From an uncultured Neisseriales bacterium (GTDB lineage Bacteria; Pseudomonadota; Gammaproteobacteria; Burkholderiales; Aquaspirillaceae): a stretch of DNA of 36,193 nucleotides. Below, one piece after another: positions 30,926 through 36,193 of this stretch. The stretch covers positions 1-36,193 of the forward strand of contig CALMOJ010000182.1 in the NCBI GenBank assembly GCA_937871815.1, read 5' to 3'. The position numbers and the translations under genes were made by a program. Position 1 is the stretch's first letter; every line of letters starts with the position of its first letter. The notes under the pieces are model-generated. The model saw only the letters and a list, made by a program, of their open reading frames with translations, was not told the origin of the DNA and did no database searches.

Positions 30926-33100
30926 ATGATTCGACATCCTAGTCTGTCTTGGCTGAAGAAAATCGCAGGGTATGCCTTCTTTGCCGCTTTTGCCTTATTT
31001 GCCCTCTTGTCTGCCTTGGTGTACTGGCGTTTTGACGAAGGCTTAGCCCGTCAACAGATCGAAACTGCGCTACAGGCACAGGGTCGCCAAATTCGCATTC
31101 AGGGCAGCGTGCACCCTATTTTGTGGCCGCAACCTGGCGTGCAATTTAATCAGGTCAGCATTTCCACCCCCCAGCCCCCCAGCCCCTTTGCCGATATTGG
31201 TCGTATCGAAGCCCGCTTAGCGTGGATTCCGTTGTTGCGGGGTCGCCAAGTTATCCACGCGCTGTCCCTAGAGAACGTCACGGCCAGCATCGCGCGGAAC
31301 AAAGCCGGCGAATGGAACATTGCTGACCTGCTGAGTCTGCGTGCCGCGCCAGACCTGCGTATCAAACTGGATGCTTTGTCGATCAAAGGCCTCGCGCTGG
31401 ATTACCACGATGCCCAGCTTGATACCTCGGCGCGGCTATCCGAAGTGGCGATTGAAATTGATGGGCTATTGGCCAGCGCCACCCTAACCGCATCTGGCAT
31501 GGCCGAAAAAGGGGGGGCACCGGTGCGTTTCGCCCTTATCAGCCCGCTGACCATTGCCGACGACCAAATCACCATCGACCCCTTTGATTTGTCCCTCGCG
31601 GGGACGCTGGTTAACTTGCCAGAAAGCCGTGCCACGCTGAGCGGTATTGTCCGCATTAACCAAGTGTCGCAACGGGTCACCACCAGCAAACTGGCGTTGT
31701 CGCTCGAAAGCCGCCAGCCGGTGGTTAGTCTAAGCGCACGCTCACCTTCTGCCGATTTTGATTTAAGCAAAAGCGGCTTCAACATTCCCCAGTTAGATGT
31801 CACCGCCAAGGTGGGCTCAACAGCAGGCGAATACCGCTTTGAAGGCCATATTAATGGGCTGGCAGGGCAAGGGGCGCAGCTCGACGCCAAAGAGGTGAAG
31901 GGGGCACTGGGCTGGAAAGTCGATGGCGGCCATGCGCTGACTGTGCAACTTGCTGCGCCGGTTGAAGTCACCGGCTGGAGTCAGGTTAAGCTTGCGCCGG
32001 TTAAACTTTCTACCACCTTGGCTACCCCCTTGTTGCCACGTGGCGAGCTTAAAACGACGGCGACCGGTGAGATGTCGGCTGACTTTGCGCGTCAACGGGT
32101 TGATGCCACGCTAAACGGCATGATTGATGGCCAGCATTTCACTCTAGAGGGTCGGCAAACCGGCTTTATTACCCCTCACCATACGGTCAAGCTGGCACTG
32201 GATAAGCTCAACCTGAACCGCTACTTGGCCGAGCCAGAAGGCAATCGGGTGGGCTTGTTTTATGGCAACCGTCCCTTTGAACTCGGCTGGATGAAAGCCA
32301 CCAACGTCGATGGCGAGCTCAAAATTGGCGAGCTGGTGGCTGGGCGTTTTGCCATGCAGGCCGTCGGCACCCGCTTTACGGTGAACCACAAAAAATTGGC
32401 GTTTAACCACATTGTGGCTTCGATTTATCAGGGTAAGTTGGCAGGCAGTGTACTGCTGGAAAAAGAAGACACGCCTAAGCTCACGGTTAAAGAAACGCTA
32501 ACCGGTATGAGTATCCGCCCTCTGCTGGAAGACCTGCTGGACTTTGGGCGGGTAGAAGGCAAGGGGCGGCTAGAAGCCACGCTGACCGCAGAGGGCAACA
32601 CCTTTGCCGCATGGCGTAAAACCCTGAGCGGCGATGTGCGGGTGGGGCTAACGCAAGGGGCATTGCAGGGCATTGATTTGGTCGAAGCGATTAAACGCCT
32701 CCCCACCGAGCTTTCGACCCTCAGTAGCACCCCTGTGCAAGGCGACCAAAAGAAGAAAACGCCGTTCCAAAGTCTGGCGGCGCATTTTGTGTTCGAGAAG
32801 GGCGTGGGGCGCAATCAAGATTTGCGGCTGAACTCTAGCCTGCTGACGCTCAATGGCGGCGGCAAAATCGACCTCGTGGACAATATTGTGGACTACGCCT
32901 TTGCGGTCAAACCCAATGCCAAGGCTTTCCCTACGCTGCAAGAGGTGTCGGTGCCGCTGAAAATCACTGGCGCACTGGCCGCCCCCATCTACGCACTGGA
33001 CTTTAATACCCTGATTAAAGACAAGAAGACAGAGGGCGAAAAGCAGCAGGTTCTGAAAGAGCAACTGACCAACCAAATTAAGCTATTCAAAACACCTTAA
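30926..33100 (+). CDS. AsmA-family envelope protein
   Basis: AsmA-like proteins are anchored in the inner membrane and span the periplasm; they are linked to outer-membrane assembly and phospholipid transport. The 724-residue product has one N-terminal membrane helix (about 16-36) followed by a long beta-rich periplasmic part. It carries the AsmA N-terminal pattern (VHPILWPQPGVQFNQVSIS, RGRQVIHALSLENV, EWNIADLL) and the C-terminal AsmA_2-like region with LEDLLDFGRVEGKGRL, GDVRVGLTQGALQGIDL and LNGGGKIDLVDNIVDYAF. ATG 30926 follows GAGGAAAG; the frame extends 10 codons upstream without support. The AEC-type gene follows after 29 bp and may be co-transcribed. Confidence 0.9.
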   Translation: MIRHPSLSWLKKIAGYAFFAAFALFALLSALVYWRFDEGLARQQIETALQAQGRQIRIQGSVHPILWPQPGVQFNQVSISTPQPPSPFADIGRIEARLAWIPLLRGRQVIHALSLENVTASIARNKAGEWNIADLLSLRAAPDLRIKLDALSIKGLALDYHDAQLDTSARLSEVAIEIDGLLASATLTASGMAEKGGAPVRFALISPLTIADDQITIDPFDLSLAGTLVNLPESRATLSGIVRINQVSQRVTTSKLALSLESRQPVVSLSARSPSADFDLSKSGFNIPQLDVTAKVGSTAGEYRFEGHINGLAGQGAQLDAKEVKGALGWKVDGGHALTVQLAAPVEVTGWSQVKLAPVKLSTTLATPLLPRGELKTTATGEMSADFARQRVDATLNGMIDGQHFTLEGRQTGFITPHHTVKLALDKLNLNRYLAEPEGNRVGLFYGNRPFELGWMKATNVDGELKIGELVAGRFAMQAVGTRFTVNHKKLAFNHIVASIYQGKLAGSVLLEKEDTPKLTVKETLTGMSIRPLLEDLLDFGRVEGKGRLEATLTAEGNTFAAWRKTLSGDVRVGLTQGALQGIDLVEAIKRLPTELSTLSSTPVQGDQKKKTPFQSLAAHFVFEKGVGRNQDLRLNSSLLTLNGGGKIDLVDNIVDYAFAVKPNAKAFPTLQEVSVPLKITGALAAPIYALDFNTLIKDKKTEGEKQQVLKEQLTNQIKLFKTP

Positions 33101-33129
33101 TCACCTTCTTTAACTGTTGAGTGGGTTCT

Positions 33130-34026
33130 ATGCTGTCGATTGCCTTGGTATTGCTACCCGATTTTTTGCTGATTTTTTTGGGGCTGGGGCTACGCACACA
33201 CGGTGGTTATCCACCGGTTTTTTGGCAGCATATTGAGCGGCTGGTCTATTACGTCATGTTTCCGGCACTGTTGTTTCGGGCTGTTTCGCACACCCCCTTG
33301 GCTTTTGCCCCCGCGTTCAACATGCTGCTGGTTGGCGTGGGCTTTACCTTAGCGGGTCTGCTGTTTGGGCTGGCGGCCAACTGGCTGTTTCGGCTTACCC
33401 CGCTGACCTTTGCTTCGAGCATCCAAACCGCTTTTCGGTTTAACACCTATGTCGGGCTGGCAGTGATTGACCGGCTGGCAGGACAGGCTGGGGTGGCGAC
33501 TTTTGCCATGTTGCTCGGGGTGATTGTGCCGCTGGTGAATGGGCTGGCCGTGTGGTTTTTGGCGCGGCAAGGTGATGCGTCGCTGTGGCGAGAGCTGCTG
33601 CGCAATCCGATGATTCTGTCCACCCTCTCTGGCTTTGCCTTCAACCTGACCGGCCTGCCCATGCCCGAGGTTATCGACCATGTCGTGGGGTTATTGGCGG
33701 CGGCGGCCTTGCCGCTGGGCTTGATTTCGGTGGGGGCGGGGCTGCGGGCGCAGGGTTTACGGGCTTCGTTGCCGCTGGTCAATTACTTTACGGCGGTCAA
33801 GCTGGTAGCCGTGCCGGCGGTGGCGTGGGGACTGAGTGCGTGGCTGGGGGTGACGGGGCTGTATTTTCAGGCAGCATTGGTGCTGGCTGCGCTGCCTACA
33901 GCGTCTTCGGCCTATATTTTGGCGATGCGCATGGGCGGGGATGGCAAAACCGTGGCCACGATTATCACCATGAATATTTTCGTTGCCATGCTGACCCTTC
34001 CAATGTGGCTAGGCTGGGGGCGATAG
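33130..34026 (+). CDS. AEC-family (auxin efflux carrier-like) transporter
   Basis: The 298-residue inner-membrane protein has about ten hydrophobic segments in two halves of five, as in the AEC/BASS-type fold. Family features include the start LLPDFLLIFLGLGLR, the YVMFPALLFRAV segment, RFNTYVGLAVIDRLAG in the middle and the C-terminal LAALPTASSAYILAMRMGGD. AEC members move small carboxylates or other organic anions; the substrate here is not visible. ATG 33130 is chosen over a GTG three codons upstream. It follows the asmA-like gene closely. The 290 bp after it carry the phaC control region. Confidence 0.88.
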   Translation: MLSIALVLLPDFLLIFLGLGLRTHGGYPPVFWQHIERLVYYVMFPALLFRAVSHTPLAFAPAFNMLLVGVGFTLAGLLFGLAANWLFRLTPLTFASSIQTAFRFNTYVGLAVIDRLAGQAGVATFAMLLGVIVPLVNGLAVWFLARQGDASLWRELLRNPMILSTLSGFAFNLTGLPMPEVIDHVVGLLAAAALPLGLISVGAGLRAQGLRASLPLVNYFTAVKLVAVPAVAWGLSAWLGVTGLYFQAALVLAALPTASSAYILAMRMGGDGKTVATIITMNIFVAMLTLPMWLGWGR

Positions 34027-34268
34027 TGATGGGGTTTTCCTGCACCGCGTCGCAACAAATTGCAATGAAATCATGATAACGTATGCCGTGACTTCGCGAT
34101 GGCATTCAGGTAACGCAAGAGAAATGCTACGCAAGCAGGCATGATTATTCGTCAGTCCGTTAGGTTGTGTGTATCAATACGCAGCAAGGTTGTACCCCCG
34201 ATTACCCGTTTTTTTGCAAAGGCACGTTTCCTTTTCTGCAGCCTTGCGGTGTGGGGGGGTGCCCGCGC

Positions 34269-34298
34269 AGCTTTATCCCTATTAGCTTTATCCCTATT
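34269..34298 (+). repeat. 15-bp tandem duplication before phaC
   Basis: AGCTTTATCCCTATT occurs twice head to tail (34269-34283 and 34284-34298), ending 18 bp before the phaC ATG and abutting its purine-rich ribosome-binding region. The rest of the 290-bp gap shows no clear promoter. Confidence 0.9.
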
Positions 34299-34316
34299 GA
34301 GGAAGAAAGAAGCCCT

Positions 34317-36104
34317 ATGAGCCAAGACAAGCAAAACCCTATGCTTGAATCGTTTTTTGCCAATATCACCGATTCTAATCGTCAGGTGATGGAACAATTT
34401 GTAAACGGGCTTTCCCAAGTCAAGTTGCCCAATGGCGAGCTTAATCCGTTTATGAATATGTGGACCAGCGCAGCACAGGGCGCGGCCAAAATGGTAGAAA
34501 TGCAAACCAATCTCTATCAGCAGCAGATGGGGATGTGGATGAATTTCATGGGTCAGGGCACGCCTAATTTGATGGGCATGGCTGCCGCACCTGCACCAGC
34601 TTCTTCCGACAAGCGTTTTGCCGCCCCTGAGTGGGACAACCACCCCTTCTTTAGCTTCCTCAAGCAAAACTACCTGCTGACCTCCAAGTGGCTGACCGAC
34701 ATGGTCGAAGGTGTCCCTGGTGCTGACGAGCATCAAAAAGAGCGCATGGGTTTCTTTACCAAGCAATATCTGGATGCCCTCAGCCCAACCAACTTTGCCA
34801 TGACCAACCCCGAAGTGCTGAAACGCGCCATCGAAACCAAAGGCGAGAGCTTGGTTGACGGGATGAAGGCCATGATGGCGGATATGGACAAGGGCTACAT
34901 CTCCATGTCCGACGAGTCCAAGTTTGAAATCGGCAAAAACATCGCGGCCACCCCAGGCACCGTCGTGTTCCGCAACGAGCTATTTGAACTGCTGCAATAC
35001 ACACCAACAACCGAACAAGTCTTCGAACGCCCCTTGCTGTTTGTGCCACCGTGCGTGAACAAGTACTACCTGATGGACTTGGGCCCTGACAATTCCATGG
35101 TCAAACACTTTGTAGCGCAGGGCTACACCGTGTATCTGGTGTCGTGGAAATCTGCCGACAGCAGCATGAAGCACTTTACTTGGGATACTTACGTCGAGAA
35201 AGGCGTGATTACCGCCACTGAAGTTATCCGTAAAATTTCCAAGCAAGAAAAAATCAACATTCTTGGCTTCTGCATTGGTGGTGTGATTGTTACCACCGCG
35301 CTGTGCGTGATGAAGGCGAAGGGTCTGGACTGGATTGAATCCGCCACCTTTATGACCTCCTTGATCGACCACAGCGAGCCAGGCGAAATCAGCATGTACC
35401 TTGATGCGAAAGCCATTACCGCTCGCGAGAAAAAAGCCGCAGCCGGTGGCATTGTCTCGGGTAAAGAGATTGGCCGTATCTTCGCTAGCCTCCGCGCCAA
35501 CGACTTGGTGTGGAACTACGTCGTGAACAACTACCTGCTGGGCAAAACCCCCCCACCATTTGACCTGCTGTACTGGAACAATGACTCGGTAGACTTGCCT
35601 TTGCCGATGCACGCTTTCTTCCTGCATCAGTTCTACATCCGCAATGCGCTGGTTAAGAAGGGTGCGATTACCCTGTGTGATGTACCGATTGATGTCAGTA
35701 CCATTGACGTGCCGGTGTATGTTTTTGCCGCGCGTGAAGACCACATTGTGCCTTGGGCATCAGCTTATTCCGGCCTCAAGTACATGACTGGTGCCGCAGA
35801 ACGCCGCTACATCTTGGGCGCATCGGGTCACATTGCTGGCTCTATCAATCCCGTTACCAAAAATAAGCGTAATTACTGGGCAAACGACGACGTTTCTCTG
35901 TCGGCCGCAGAATGGTTCAACACCGCTGAATCGCGCCCAGGCAGCTGGTGGCAAGATTGGGACAACTGGCTTGCTACCCGTTCTGGCGACAAAATCGCCG
36001 CGCCTAAAACCCCAGGCAACAAAGACTTTAAAGCCGTATGCGCCGCGCCTGGCACATTTGTCCTCGCACGCTCCATGCCTGCACCGGTGATTAACATCGG
36101 CTAA
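34317..36104 (+). CDS. phaC: Class I poly(3-hydroxyalkanoate) synthase PhaC
   Basis: PhaC polymerises short-chain 3-hydroxyacyl-CoA into granules of polyhydroxyalkanoate. The 595-residue product has a helical N-terminal domain of about 200 residues and an alpha/beta-hydrolase catalytic domain. The lipase-like box GFCIGG puts the nucleophile at Cys319, the same number as in the Cupriavidus necator enzyme; Asp475 (in EDHIVPW) and His505 (in SGHIAG) complete the triad. SWKSAD and [19 protein letters not shown] are class I hallmarks. The frame is open to 34167, but ATG 34317 follows GAGGAAGAAAGAAG and gives the normal length. No phaA, phaB or phasin gene is in view; a hairpin follows the stop. 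Confidence 0.96.
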   Translation: MSQDKQNPMLESFFANITDSNRQVMEQFVNGLSQVKLPNGELNPFMNMWTSAAQGAAKMVEMQTNLYQQQMGMWMNFMGQGTPNLMGMAAAPAPASSDKRFAAPEWDNHPFFSFLKQNYLLTSKWLTDMVEGVPGADEHQKERMGFFTKQYLDALSPTNFAMTNPEVLKRAIETKGESLVDGMKAMMADMDKGYISMSDESKFEIGKNIAATPGTVVFRNELFELLQYTPTTEQVFERPLLFVPPCVNKYYLMDLGPDNSMVKHFVAQGYTVYLVSWKSADSSMKHFTWDTYVEKGVITATEVIRKISKQEKINILGFCIGGVIVTTALCVMKAKGLDWIESATFMTSLIDHSEPGEISMYLDAKAITAREKKAAAGGIVSGKEIGRIFASLRANDLVWNYVVNNYLLGKTPPPFDLLYWNNDSVDLPLPMHAFFLHQFYIRNALVKKGAITLCDVPIDVSTIDVPVYVFAAREDHIVPWASAYSGLKYMTGAAERRYILGASGHIAGSINPVTKNKRNYWANDDVSLSAAEWFNTAESRPGSWWQDWDNWLATRSGDKIAAPKTPGNKDFKAVCAAPGTFVLARSMPAPVINIG

Positions 36105-36119
36105 GCCTTGTTGTGCTTT

Positions 36120-36155
36120 GGTGCAGCGGCCACCTCCCGTGGCGGCGGCTGCACC
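36120..36155 (+). terminator. Hairpin after phaC
   Basis: GGTGCAGC (36120-36127) pairs with GCTGCACC (36148-36155), with an inner GCCAC/GTGGC stem. Only a short T-containing tail follows, so it may be a weak terminator or a 3'-end stabiliser. Confidence 0.55.
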
Positions 36156-36170
36156 GCCTTACTTAACCTA

Positions 36171-36190
36171 GGGAGGTTATGCGGCCTCCC
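36171..36190 (+). terminator. Second small hairpin at the right edge
   Basis: GGGAGG (36171-36176) pairs with CCTCCC (36185-36190) around an 8-nt loop. The window ends three bases later, so a T run cannot be judged. Confidence 0.35.
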
Positions 36191-36193
36191 TTA

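Noticed and set aside
1-36193. CRISPR array, toxin-antitoxin or defence island
   Set aside because: No regularly spaced repeat-spacer pattern, cas-like gene, restriction or toxin-antitoxin pair was seen; the dispersed repeats A and B are single units between genes.

Overview
The window looks like the chromosome of a flagellated, polyhydroxyalkanoate-forming, ubiquinone-using Gram-negative bacterium, most probably a betaproteobacterium (Neisseriales-like). The reasons are a class I PhaC, a cytochrome c', the pepP-ubiH-ubiI order, the uvrC-pgsA-tRNA(Gly)-tRNA(Cys)-tRNA(Leu) order, and GC-rich coding sequence. The taxon is inferred from gene content only.

Layout. 1-5762: the end of a flagellar operon, fliK (cut by the left edge), fliL, M, N, O, P, Q and R, all on the plus strand and tightly packed. 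It encodes the hook-length ruler, the C-ring switch and the export gate. A terminator follows fliR. 5882-12346: yebC, then pepP, ubiH and a ubiI-like hydroxylase (peptide turnover and ubiquinone ring hydroxylation), dsbC, and a YdcF/ElyC-type membrane protein. 12426-14719: a molybdopterin-binding-domain protein and a secreted Pro/Ala-rich protein with a small C-terminal beta-sandwich domain. 15088-18134 (minus): tex and a cytochrome c'. 18384-19748: a stand-alone FAD half of MnmC. 19708-20856 (minus): a truncated P4-type integrase beside tRNA-Leu, then tRNA-Cys and two identical tRNA-Gly genes with a near-consensus promoter. 20846-23282 (minus): pgsA and uvrC. 23455-24915: guaB. 25439-30221 (minus): two groups, paiB / M14 carboxypeptidase / aminotransferase and GST / azlC / azlD. 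30732-36104 (plus): tRNA-Gly(CCC), an AsmA-family protein, an AEC-type transporter and phaC.

The most unusual layer is intergenic. A structured repeat of about 135 bp (called A here) occurs three times in full, at 18.2, 25.2 and 30.3 kb. Its terminal inverted-repeat arms differ in sequence from copy to copy yet remain self-complementary within each copy. Two further A ends, at 10.4-10.7 and 14.7 kb, are joined to a second repeat of 150-180 bp (B), and a lone A end lies at 13.2 kb next to a REP-like hairpin. I do not recognise A or B as named families. No CRISPR array, defence island, intact transposase or complete prophage was seen.
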